NCBI GenBank assembly: GCA_029256665.1 | Contig: JAQSXN010000178.1 | Span: 1-10,024, forward strand | DNA: 10,024 nt | Source: Paenibacillus sp. | Lineage (GTDB): Bacteria; Bacillota; Bacilli; Paenibacillales; Paenibacillaceae | Direction of reading: 5' to 3' | Shown: piece by piece, positions 1 to 6,379 of the stretch | How the letters are laid out: every line of letters starts with the position of its first letter | How positions within the stretch are numbered: position 1 is the first letter of the stretch | Translations under genes and position numbers: made by a program | Notes under the pieces: model-generated | Databases searched by the model: none | Told to the model about the DNA's origin: nothing | What the model saw: the letters and a program-made list of their open reading frames with translations, nothing else

Positions 1-2271
1 CAGTTCGGCCGTTGCCGTCGTAACCGGACAGACGAATCCTCCCAGGCTGGGGCCGTCCGGCCCGAGCAGAATCGGCATGTCTCCGGTCAAATCGAGCGTC
101 CCTACCGCGTAAGCATTGTCATGGATATTGGAAGGATGCAGTCCCGCTTCCCCGCCGTCTTCGCGTGCCCAAGCGGGCACGGGACCGATAAGCCGGACTC
201 CCGTCCGCGAGCTGTTGAAGTGCACCTCGAACCGCGTCTCGGCCAGTTCGCGCAGATAATGCGGCTGCAAATATTCGCCCGTGCAATGCGGGCCCGGCAT
301 GACGCCGATCGTCCATTCGCGCGTTATCGGCGCAAGACCCGCGTATGCCTCGCTCCAAGCCGCGGCATGAGCCGCCGACGCTGCTTCCGCGGTAGCAAGC
401 GATGACGCTGCCGGCATGATCTCCGCCGCTACCTCACGCTCCATCGCGCTTGCTGAAGCCGCCGAAGCTCCCACGCCCAGCACGTCGCCGGTACGCAGCG
501 CGCGGCCGCCATAGCCGCCGAAGCCGCCGAGCGTGAACGTAGAGGCGCTGCCGAGCGTCTCCGGCATGTCGAGCCCTCCGGCGACGAGCAGATAGGCCCG
601 CATGCCTGCGGAAGCTTCGCCGAACGTTAGCGTAGAGCCGCGCCTTGCAACGGTCGGCACGTAACGCTCCACCGGAATCCCGTCCACCTTCGCCGACATC
701 TCGGCGCCGGTTACGCAGAACCGGATATCGTCGCGGAACTTGTAGGAGCCGCCGCGCAGCGTAAGCTCCAGCCCGCTCGCTTCCTCCGGATTGCCGAGCA
801 GCCTGTTGCCGATCCGGAAGGATAACATATCCATCGGTCCGCTCGGCGGCACGCCGACATCCCAATACCCTTGGCGCCCGGGGTAATCCTGCACCGTCGT
901 CTGCACGCCGCCGTCAAGGACCTCGATCGCACGCTCGGCTGGCAAGAAGCCGTTAAGCATCCGGGTATGCACATCGCCCGCGCGAACGGCCTCTCCGGTT
1001 AGCAGCGATCGCAGATACGACAGGTTCGTCGTCAAGCCGTGGAACCGCGTCTCCGCAAGCGCGGCGGACAACAGGTCTAATGCTTCGTCGCGATTAGGCG
1101 CGTGCACGATGATTTTGGCAAGCATGGGATCGTACAGCGTCGTCACGGTCATCCCGTCGCGGACCCACGTCTCGACGCGGGCATTCGCCGGAAAAATCGC
1201 GCGATCCAGCTGTCCCGCGCTTGGGCGGAAGTCTTGCAGGCAATCCTCCGCATAGATTCTCGCCTGAACGCTGTGTCCGTTCGGCTTGCCGACGAGCTGC
1301 TCCAATTCCGTTAGTTCGTCCGCCGCCTCGCGGACCATCCACTCCACGAGGTCGACGCCAAGCACCTCTTCCGTTACGCCGTGCTCGACCTGCAGTCGAG
1401 TATTAACTTCGAGGAAATAAAACTCGCAAGCGCTCGCGTCGTACAGGAACTCCACCGTTCCGGCGGAACGATAGCCGACCTCGGAGGCCAGACGCCGGGC
1501 GGCGGCGAACATCGATTGCCTCACTTCGTCCGGCAAGTTCGGCGCCGGACTCTCCTCCAGCACCTTCTGATTGCGGCGCTGCACGGAGCAATCCCGCTCG
1601 CCAAGCGCGACGACCTCGCCGAAACGGTTGCCGAAGATTTGGACCTCGACATGCCTCGCTCGGGCAATGTACTTCTCCAAGAACACGCCGCCGTTCTTGA
1701 AGTTATTTTCCGCCAAATGGCGCACCGACTCGAACGCCGACCGCAAGGCATCCGCGTCCCCGCATACCCGCATGCCGATTCCTCCGCCGCCCGCCGTGCT
1801 CTTGAGCATGATCGGATATCCGATCGCATCGGCCGCCGCCAGCGCTTCCGCCAGCTCTTCGATGAGCGCCGTTCCCGCGAGCATCGGCACGCCGGCGCGC
1901 GCCGCAAGCTCTCTCGCGGAGTGTTTGAGCCCGAATTGCTCCATCTGCTCCGGGGTAGGGCCAATAAACGCGATGCCGCGTTCGCGGCACATCCTTGCGA
2001 AGTCGGCATTTTCGCTCAGGAAGCCGTACCCGGGGTGAATCCCCTGCGCCCCGGTCCGCTCGGCGATATCCAGAATAAGCGCGCCGTCCAAGTAGCTTTC
2101 CTTCGCCGGGCCTTCTCCGATCAACACCGCTTCGTCGGCCAGGTCGACATGGCGGCTGTCTTGATCCGCCTTTGTGTAAACGGCGACGGATGCGATGCCG
2201 AGCCGCTTGAGCGTGCGAATAATACGAACGGCGATGGCGCCGCGATTGGCGATTAGTATTTTGTCGAACAT
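1..2271 (-). CDS. Guanidine (urea-type) carboxylase, 3' part cut by window edge
   Basis: Biotin-dependent carboxylase whose frame stays open from ATG at 2271 to base 1, giving the first 757 residues; the family is usually about 1200. Residues 1-450 are a biotin carboxylase: N-terminal motif MFDKILIANRGAIAVRI, ATP-grasp glycine loop GGGGIGM at 161-167, and active-site motif EVNTRLQVEH at 288-297 with E288, N290 and R292. From about 455 the carboxyltransferase AHS2/KipA domain begins (TTVQDYPGR at 458-466, then GVPPSGPMD). Late motifs include SSRTGVRL, HPSNIHDNAY and DGPSLGGFVCP. The AHS1/KipI domain and the biotin carrier domain must lie past the left edge. An ATG with GGGAGG upstream follows the DUF1989 stop by 4 nt, so translation is probably coupled. 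The family carboxylates urea or guanidine with ATP and bicarbonate. The guanidine-I riboswitch and the two DUF1989 partners favour guanidine, giving carboxyguanidine. An Ala/Ser-rich linker occupies about 602-638. Confidence 0.93.
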   Translation of the reverse strand, partial: MFDKILIANRGAIAVRIIRTLKRLGIASVAVYTKADQDSRHVDLADEAVLIGEGPAKESYLDGALILDIAERTGAQGIHPGYGFLSENADFARMCRERGIAFIGPTPEQMEQFGLKHSARELAARAGVPMLAGTALIEELAEALAAADAIGYPIMLKSTAGGGGIGMRVCGDADALRSAFESVRHLAENNFKNGGVFLEKYIARARHVEVQIFGNRFGEVVALGERDCSVQRRNQKVLEESPAPNLPDEVRQSMFAAARRLASEVGYRSAGTVEFLYDASACEFYFLEVNTRLQVEHGVTEEVLGVDLVEWMVREAADELTELEQLVGKPNGHSVQARIYAEDCLQDFRPSAGQLDRAIFPANARVETWVRDGMTVTTLYDPMLAKIIVHAPNRDEALDLLSAALAETRFHGLTTNLSYLRSLLTGEAVRAGDVHTRMLNGFLPAERAIEVLDGGVQTTVQDYPGRQGYWDVGVPPSGPMDMLSFRIGNRLLGNPEEASGLELTLRGGSYKFRDDIRFCVTGAEMSAKVDGIPVERYVPTVARRGSTLTFGEASAGMRAYLLVAGGLDMPETLGSASTFTLGGFGGYGGRALRTGDVLGVGASAASASAMEREVAAEIMPAASSLATAEAASAAHAAAWSEAYAGLAPITREWTIGVMPGPHCTGEYLQPHYLRELAETRFEVHFNSSRTGVRLIGPVPAWAREDGGEAGLHPSNIHDNAYAVGTLDLTGDMPILLGPDGPSLGGFVCPVTTATAEL

Positions 2272-2275
2272 GGCG

Positions 2276-2926
2276 CTATCCCTCCCAAATGATAACTTCG
2301 ATCGGCGTCGGATTGTAGGCGTTGCACGGATTGTTAAGCTGCGGGCAGTTGCTGATCAGCACCGTCGTCCGCCTCAGCGCCCTCAACTCCACGTACGCTC
2401 CGGGGGACGATATGCCATCCGCGAAGGTAAGCCCGCCGTCCGGCGTTAGCGGCACGTTCATGAAAAAATTGACGTTCGGAGCAAGATCGCGTTTGGAATA
2501 CGAATCGCCTCTTCCCGCAAGCTGCAGCATAAACGTATCTCGGCAATTGTGCATCGAGAGCTTGTCGTGCGCGTAACGGACCGTGTTGCTTTGCGCCGAG
2601 CAGGAACCCCCCAGCGTATCGTGCCGGCCGCAGGTGTCCGCGATGATTTCGACCAGACCGCTCCCCGACTCCCCGCGCAACACCGACCCCGTCGTCAAAT
2701 ACGCATTGCCCTGTCTCGTAACGGTCGTGACCGCGCAATAATGGTCTTCCGGCGCGTCCGCGTCATAAAACAACGTATCCGCTGCCTGATTCCCCTCCAT
2801 ATCGACGATCCGGAGCACCTGTCCGGCCTCGATATCTCGGATCCAGCCGTCGCCCGCCCCGATCACCGCTCTATATAATGCCGCTTCCGGCGTTCTGTCG
2901 CTCTCAACCCGCTTTAATACCGTCAT
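2276..2926 (-). CDS. DUF1989 protein, UAAP2 type: probable carboxyguanidine deiminase subunit
   Basis: 216-residue protein of the DUF1989 family, long called urea carboxylase- or urea amidolyase-associated protein 2. Family motifs are visible: [13 protein letters not shown] at 42-54, [14 protein letters not shown] at 97-110 with C99, H102 and C109 as candidate metal or catalytic residues, NVNFFMNVP at 151-159, GAYVELRA at 176-183, and [12 protein letters not shown] at 191-202. Published work on this family (recalled, not checked) shows that the paired DUF1989 proteins form carboxyguanidine deiminase (CgdAB), which turns carboxyguanidine into allophanate and ammonia. Which subunit name belongs here is uncertain. 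The ATG at 2926 has a GGGGGG Shine-Dalgarno 8 nt upstream. The gene lies 42 nt after its paralogue and 4 nt before the carboxylase, inside the riboswitch-controlled operon. No signal peptide or membrane segment is seen, so it should be cytoplasmic. Confidence 0.88.
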   Translation of the reverse strand: MTVLKRVESDRTPEAALYRAVIGAGDGWIRDIEAGQVLRIVDMEGNQAADTLFYDADAPEDHYCAVTTVTRQGNAYLTTGSVLRGESGSGLVEIIADTCGRHDTLGGSCSAQSNTVRYAHDKLSMHNCRDTFMLQLAGRGDSYSKRDLAPNVNFFMNVPLTPDGGLTFADGISSPGAYVELRALRRTTVLISNCPQLNNPCNAYNPTPIEVIIWEG

Positions 2927-2968
2927 AACCTGATCCCCCCAAGTCGCGTTCTTGTTATGCTCCGCCGC

Positions 2969-3676
2969 TTAGCCCAATAATGCGTGGTAGCTCTCCGTGT
3001 TCTCGTAAGCCCGCTTGTTCTCGGGCCTGTTGTTCATGCAAACATCGTCTTCGCCGATAGGCGCGGCGACCTTGAACTCGATTCGGACCGGCACCGACGG
3101 ATATCGGTCCCTTGGGTCCAGCGGCGAAGGCGTATTAGACAGCACAATGAGCACATCCATCTCCGTCCGCAGCGTCACCGTCGCGCCGGCCGGACAATGG
3201 CCGACGTCGTACGTCAGCGAACCGTCGTCGCCGCAGACCACTTTGGAGAACAAGTTGACGACGGGGGTCAGGTCGCGTTTCGTGAGTCCGTTTCTTACGA
3301 GCTCCACCGTCAAATTTTCTTGCCCGCTTCGCAGCCAGTCGTTTCGCTGCGCCTGATACGTCGTCAGCCCGTACTTGGCGTCCGTCATCTCCCTTGTCGT
3401 ATAACCGCCGATGGGATCATGCCAGCCGAGACCGTCCTCGACGATTCCCGCCATCGCAAGGCCGTTATCGCTCATAAGCACATGCCCGCGGGTCAAGCGC
3501 GATGTATGCTGCGCCTTCAGCGTGTCGGACATATTGTACCGTTCCGTCAGATCCTTTAAGTTATATAGAAGAACCGCAACATTGGCCCCTTCTCCCATTG
3601 CCGTGAACCGGAGCAGCTTGCCGCGCCTGACCGCGCCCGACCACTTGCCTCCCGGATGAAGCGTCAATTCCCGCAT
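2969..3676 (-). CDS. DUF1989 protein, UAAP1 type: probable carboxyguanidine deiminase subunit
   Basis: 235-residue DUF1989 protein of the longer type that accompanies urea/guanidine carboxylases. Recognisable segments are LLYNLKDLTERYNMSDTLKAQ at about 36-56, GLGWHDPIGGYTT at 82-94 with H86 and D87, NGLTKRDLTPVVNLFSKV at 129-146, the GHCPAGATVTLRTEMDV block at 159-175, and LSNTPSPLDP at 179-188. It ends in a charged tail, DDVCMNNRPENKRAYENTESY. It is a distant paralogue of the following gene: both have the KRDL..NVNFF / KRDLTPVVNLF and ISNCP / LSNTP elements. Together they are expected to form the heteromeric deiminase that converts carboxyguanidine to allophanate. The start at 3676 is supported by an AGGGGGAG Shine-Dalgarno 5-7 nt upstream. 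A 74-nt gap after the permease holds no other gene and no clear terminator. Subunit naming (CgdA or CgdB) is left open. Confidence 0.88.
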   Translation of the reverse strand: MRELTLHPGGKWSGAVRRGKLLRFTAMGEGANVAVLLYNLKDLTERYNMSDTLKAQHTSRLTRGHVLMSDNGLAMAGIVEDGLGWHDPIGGYTTREMTDAKYGLTTYQAQRNDWLRSGQENLTVELVRNGLTKRDLTPVVNLFSKVVCGDDGSLTYDVGHCPAGATVTLRTEMDVLIVLSNTPSPLDPRDRYPSVPVRIEFKVAAPIGEDDVCMNNRPENKRAYENTESYHALLG

Positions 3677-3750
3677 GTCGTCTCCCCCTCGATGATTTCG
3701 TTATTCGTTCCTTGGATTTCACTTTTACGCCTAAAGGCAGTTGCGCTTCA

Positions 3751-4560
3751 CTACGCCCAAGGGAACAATCGTTTATTAAGTAGAGCGAATATTCTGTCAC
3801 TTATAAGTCCAAGTCCGCCGATGACGATGATGCCCACGAAGATTTGATCCGTATTGAGGAACCGCTGCGCCTTCATGATCGTAAATCCGAGCCCGCTATT
3901 GACCGCGATCAACTCGGACACGACCAGATACGTCCACGCCCAGCCTAGGATAAGGCGCATCGTGTTCAGAAGCTGCGGTTGGATGGCGGGAATGATGACC
4001 GTCTCGATCATCTTCCAGCGCCCCGCTCCGAGCGTTGCCGACGCTTGAATGAGATCCGGCGGCACGCGGCGGGTAATGTCCGCCACCATCAGCACGAGCT
4101 GGAAGAAGCAGCCGAGGAAAATGAGCCAAATCTTCGCCCATTCGCCGATCCCCGCCCATACCATGATGAGCGGAATAAACGCGACGGCCGGCATGTAACG
4201 GATGAACTCCATGGGAGGCTCGATAAACGCTTCCCCGTGCTTGAACGAGCCGGCCAGCAAACCAAGCGGAATGCCGACCAGGCAGGCGAGGAGAAACCCC
4301 GCCGTGACGCGGAATACGCTGATGCCGATATGCTCCCAATATTCGGGGTTCACAAGCTGGGCGCCTAGCTCTGCGATGACCTTGTCGGGCGTCGGCAGGA
4401 AGGCCGGGTTCACGGCTTCCGTGTAGCTTAAGAAGGACCATACGGCTAACAGGCAGAGAAACGACGCCATCGCCGTTAACGCGAACGACCGGGGTCCGAT
4501 CGGCCTGAACATTTTGCTGCTGAGCGGCTTGCGCCTCTTGGTTGCTGCTGGCGACTTCAT
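3751..4560 (-). CDS. ABC transporter permease, NitT/TauT (SsuC-like) family, probable guanidine importer
   Basis: 269-residue inner-membrane subunit of a binding-protein-dependent importer. Hydrophobic segments lie near residues 26-45, 86-106, 126-140, 145-162, 200-220 and 241-262. The cytoplasmic EAA loop, which docks the ATPase, is seen at about 172-195 (ASATLGAGRWKMIETVIIP). The fold matches nitrate/taurine/sulfonate-type permeases found beside urea/guanidine carboxylases. A GTG at 4569 would overlap the upstream stop as GTGA, but GAGGAG lies 8 nt before the ATG at 4560, so the ATG is preferred; it begins 5 nt after the binding-protein stop. The partner ATPase gene is not next to it, which is unusual for this transporter group. 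The substrate is inferred from the riboswitch and operon partners, not from the permease itself. Confidence 0.9.
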   Translation of the reverse strand: MKSPAATKRRKPLSSKMFRPIGPRSFALTAMASFLCLLAVWSFLSYTEAVNPAFLPTPDKVIAELGAQLVNPEYWEHIGISVFRVTAGFLLACLVGIPLGLLAGSFKHGEAFIEPPMEFIRYMPAVAFIPLIMVWAGIGEWAKIWLIFLGCFFQLVLMVADITRRVPPDLIQASATLGAGRWKMIETVIIPAIQPQLLNTMRLILGWAWTYLVVSELIAVNSGLGFTIMKAQRFLNTDQIFVGIIVIGGLGLISDRIFALLNKRLFPWA

Positions 4561-4565
4561 CCTGA

Positions 4566-5582
4566 TCACTCCTCGGCTAACGCTTGAACGAATTTGGGCT
4601 CGAACAGCACGTTGATGTCTTTGATTTCGTCGACCATATCAAGGTCCTTCAGAAACTCGGCCGTCTTCTTGCCCGTGAAGCCAAGGGACGTATATTCTTC
4701 GCGAGCCTCGAACGCATGGATGTTGTCCTGAACGCTAAACAGCTTGATGCTGTCCAGTCCGACCTTAAAGTCCTCCGGCGTCGTCTCCGCCTTCTCCGCG
4801 AGCATCGCGATCGCTTCTTCCGGATTTTCTTCCAGGTAGGCCAGCGCGTCGAACCATGCCGCTATGATCGCTTGCACGTCCTCGCCGCGTTTCTCCACGA
4901 CGCTTTCGCGGAATACGAGCAGATCCGGAATCAGCCCCGGCGTATCCTTGGAGGAAAAGAGCACCTTGCCCTTGCCTTCCTTGACCGCCATCGTCTGGAA
5001 CGGTTCCCACAATACCGAAGCGTCCGTATTGCCCGATATGAAGGCCGGTCCCGCATCGTTGACGGTCATATTCACGAAATTGATATCCTTCTCCGTCATC
5101 CCGTTCTCCGCAAGCGCCGTAAGCAGCAGCAGATGATCGACCGTGCCGAGCTCGGTCGCGACCGTCTTGCCCTTGAGCTCCGCGATGGAGCCGATGTCCG
5201 TTTTGCTGACAATCGCATCGCCGCCGTTGGAGTTGTCGTTGACGAGTACGGCTTTCAGCTTGATTCCCTTGGATAGCGGCGCGAGGGTATCGCTCAGCGT
5301 TTGGCTATTCGCGTCGACCTTGCCCGTCGCGAGCGCCTGCAGCGAATCGCTATACACCGGGAAAAACTCCAGCTCGACGTCCACTCCGTGTTTCTCGAAG
5401 AGCCCCTGTTCCTCCGCTATGTACCATATATACCAACCCGGCCATGGACTAAGCGCAAGCTTAATCGGCTCGCCGTCGCCGCTTCCCCCGTTGCCCGAAG
5501 GCCCATTGCCGCAAGCCGAAGCCACAATCCCCATTAGCAACACGACCACCAGCGCAATCCCGCGTTTCCACCCTTTCACCAT
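4566..5582 (-). CDS. ABC transporter substrate-binding lipoprotein, urea carboxylase-region type (probable guanidine binding)
   Basis: 338-residue extracytoplasmic binding protein. It opens with basic residues, a hydrophobic stretch at 9-20 and a lipobox ending ASAC, so Cys24 should be lipidated and anchored to the membrane; a Gly/Ser/Asn-rich linker follows to about residue 37. The mature part starts with LALSPWPGWYIWYIAEEQGLF at about 42-62, typical of NitT/TauT-like binding proteins linked to urea carboxylases. Later segments include ATGKVDANSQTLSD and GNTDASVLWEPFQTMA. The reading frame stays open to 5795, but that stretch would translate the riboswitch and its terminator, so it is not the true N-terminus. 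The ATG at 5582 has GGGAG about 10 nt upstream and places the signal peptide at the start; the ATG at 5603 has no Shine-Dalgarno. This is the first gene of the operon. Guanidine as ligand is inferred from the riboswitch. Confidence 0.9.
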   Translation of the reverse strand: MVKGWKRGIALVVVLLMGIVASACGNGPSGNGGSGDGEPIKLALSPWPGWYIWYIAEEQGLFEKHGVDVELEFFPVYSDSLQALATGKVDANSQTLSDTLAPLSKGIKLKAVLVNDNSNGGDAIVSKTDIGSIAELKGKTVATELGTVDHLLLLTALAENGMTEKDINFVNMTVNDAGPAFISGNTDASVLWEPFQTMAVKEGKGKVLFSSKDTPGLIPDLLVFRESVVEKRGEDVQAIIAAWFDALAYLEENPEEAIAMLAEKAETTPEDFKVGLDSIKLFSVQDNIHAFEAREEYTSLGFTGKKTAEFLKDLDMVDEIKDINVLFEPKFVQALAEE

Positions 5583-5612
5583 CGACACCCAACTCCCATC
5601 CATTTGGTTGTG

Positions 5613-5639
5613 TTTCGCCGCTCTCTCTATGCGGCAAAA
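5613..5639 (-). other. Small hairpin in the leader between riboswitch terminator and first gene
   Basis: On the minus strand TTTTGCCGC (5639-5631) can pair with GCGGCGAAA (5621-5613), a 9-bp stem including one G-U pair, with the loop ATAGAGAGA. It sits about 30 nt upstream of the binding-protein ATG at 5582, in the roughly 150-nt leader that follows the riboswitch terminator. The stem is plain from the sequence; any role in RNA stability or translation is unknown. Confidence 0.4.
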
Positions 5640-5730
5640 CGATACGGCTGCTGCCGCCCACCGTCTTCGCGGCGCGTTACTTTCGTCGATTCCAATCTCG
5701 TTGCAAAGCGCGAACTCGGTTTTAAAAAAT

Positions 5731-5766
5731 AAGAAAAAGCCTAAGGAGATAATCTCCCAGGCTTTT
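5731..5766 (-). terminator. Rho-independent terminator serving as riboswitch expression platform
   Basis: On the minus strand AAAAGCCT (5766-5759) pairs with AGGCTTTT (5742-5735), and GGAGA (5757-5753) pairs with TCTCC (5749-5745) around a TTA loop. The stem runs into TTTTTCTT and a second T-run at 5729-5724. Its left arm is part of the conserved 3' strand of the guanidine-I aptamer (GGACAAAAGCC, then GGGAGA), so aptamer and terminator cannot both form. Ligand binding should therefore block termination, making this an ON switch. Confidence 0.92.
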
Positions 5767-5880
5767 GTCCTTCCGTGTATATGGAAGCCGCTCAACGCAC
5801 GCGCGCCGCAGGCTCTTCCATACGCCGACTCTTGGACCAGACTTGCGCTGCTGACGCAGACAACGGAACCCTAGACGGCT
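5753..5880 (-). promoter_or_regulatory. Guanidine-I (ykkC) riboswitch aptamer
   Basis: The minus strand carries the hallmark ykkC blocks in order: CTAGGGTTCCG at 5874-5864, CTGGTCCAAGAG at 5840-5829 (as I recall the consensus, CTGGTCCGAGAG, one change), ACACGG at 5778-5773, and GGACAAAAGCC with GGGAGA at 5770-5753. The helices fit: the GCCG-T-CT strand at 5879-5873 faces AG-T-CGGC ending at 5824, and TATGGAAG (from 5822) pairs with CTTCCATA to close the second arm. This RNA class binds free guanidinium and usually controls guanidine exporters or carboxylase operons. Here it lies about 60 nt after the predicted transcription start and directly before the guanidine/urea carboxylase-type operon, with an intrinsic terminator overlapping its 3' end. 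Confidence 0.95.
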
Positions 5881-5945
5881 TGGCGTTCCACTAATGGTGC
5901 TTCGGAACCGATATTCAAATGTCATATTCCCTAACTCTTGTCATC

Positions 5946-5974
5946 ATTATAGTAGCGGTTTCTTCATCCGTCAA
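5946..5974 (-). promoter_or_regulatory. Sigma-A promoter of the guanidine operon
   Basis: On the minus strand the -35 box TTGACG (5974-5969) is followed after exactly 17 bp by the -10 box TATAAT (5951-5946). One mismatch in twelve from consensus makes this a strong vegetative promoter. Transcription should begin near 5939-5940, about 60 nt before the riboswitch aptamer. Confidence 0.88.
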
Positions 5975-5982
5975 TCCTTTTA

Positions 5983-5999
5983 TGTCATGTTATCTAACA
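5983..5999 (-). promoter_or_regulatory. TnrA/GlnR-type nitrogen-control box
   Basis: Reads TGTCA-N7-TAACA on the plus strand and TGTTA-N7-TGACA on the minus strand, a full match to the Firmicute consensus TGTNA-N7-TNACA. Its centre at 5991 is about 51 bp upstream of the predicted start, the distance typical for activation by TnrA in Bacillus subtilis. GlnR plays this part in many Paenibacillus. An overlapping 6-2-6 palindrome, ATGTTA-TC-TAACAT, spans 5987-6000. The match is seen directly; binding by the regulator is inferred. Confidence 0.65.
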
Positions 6000-6000
6000 T

Positions 6001-6353
6001 TAATTTTCGGACAAGTGCAAACAATTTTCACCTCGCAGGTGATTGGAAACCGCGTTATGCGAGTTTGCTGCCTAACGGACGGGAAAGACGTTATTATTCG
6101 ATATCAATTTGTTTCTAAAATCTAACGGACACACGTAACCTTACTTGCACCTTCCTAGCCGTATTTTGCTTAACTCCAACATACTAACGTCTTTCTTGTC
6201 CGTTACAGTTTTATTTCTCTTAAAAAAACGTCTTTAGTGTCACGCGTGTCCTTTAGAAATTTTGAATGTTTTAAATCGGTCGTTGCAGCCCAGAATAGCT
6301 GTTTCGAGGGAACACATATCGAAAAAAACCGTTCCCAGCCGAGGAAACCGCCG
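6001..6353. other. Non-coding stretch between the divergent guanidine and NADH oxidase promoters
   Basis: AT-richer than its surroundings. The small open frames in it lack Shine-Dalgarno sequences and recognisable motifs, so I see no gene. It holds a short palindrome TCACCT-CGC-AGGTGA at 6028-6042, the inverted-repeat element at 6073-6205, a CACGCGTG palindrome at 6241-6248, and a nested inverted repeat at 6301-6348 (GTTTC, GGGAAC, then GTTCCC, GAAAC). Confidence 0.6.
6073..6205. repeat. Imperfect long inverted repeat with TAACGGAC motifs
   Basis: The 24-nt arm at 6073-6096 is the reverse complement of 6182-6205 with three mismatches, separated by 85 nt. The motif TAACGGAC begins the left arm (6073-6080), recurs directly at 6123-6130, and ends the right arm inverted (GTCCGTTA, 6198-6205). 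The inner motif AAAGACGTT (6084-6092) recurs inverted as AACGTCTTT at 6186-6194 and again at 6227-6235. The layout could be a small palindromic intergenic element or a multi-site operator; the sequence alone does not decide. Confidence 0.6.
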
Positions 6354-6371
6354 TTGTGAAAATGTTCACAA
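6354..6371 (+). promoter_or_regulatory. Redox regulator operator 1, Rex consensus (also fits Fnr/CRP)
   Basis: TTGTGAA-AATG-TTCACAA is a perfect 18-bp palindrome matching the Firmicute Rex consensus TTGTGAAN4TTCACAA. It also contains TGTGA-N6-TCACA, the Bacillus Fnr/CRP-type site. It lies 8 bp upstream of the -35 box, centred about 52 bp before the predicted start. Rex, which senses NADH/NAD+, is a known regulator of water-forming NADH oxidase genes. Confidence 0.75.
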
Positions 6372-6379
6372 ATTAGCCA

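Noticed and set aside
1381..2256. Plus-strand 291-residue open frame
   Set aside because: Antisense to the biotin carboxylase domain, rich in Arg, no motif or Shine-Dalgarno; a by-product of GC-rich coding on the other strand.
2984..3559. Plus-strand 191-residue open frame
   Set aside because: Antisense to the UAAP1-type DUF1989 gene; composition is Arg/His/Val-rich and shows no family motif.
4561..4569. GTG start of the permease overlapping the upstream stop (GTGA)
   Set aside because: GAGGAG lies almost on top of the GTG but 8 nt before the ATG at 4560, so the ATG is preferred; the difference is three residues.
5583..5795. N-terminal extension of the substrate-binding protein frame up to 5795
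   Set aside because: This stretch is the 3' part of the riboswitch, its terminator and the leader; the signal peptide and a Shine-Dalgarno point to ATG 5582.
5143..5874. Plus-strand 243-residue open frame
   Set aside because: Runs antisense through the binding-protein gene, its leader and the riboswitch, all of which have clear minus-strand identities.
6028..6042. Terminator at the palindrome TCACCT-CGC-AGGTGA
   Set aside because: The stem is only 6 bp, with no T-run on either strand and no gene ending nearby.
6073..6205. CRISPR array from the recurring TAACGGAC motif
   Set aside because: Repeats are 8 nt, in mixed orientation and unevenly spaced; there are no unit-length repeats and spacers and no cas genes.
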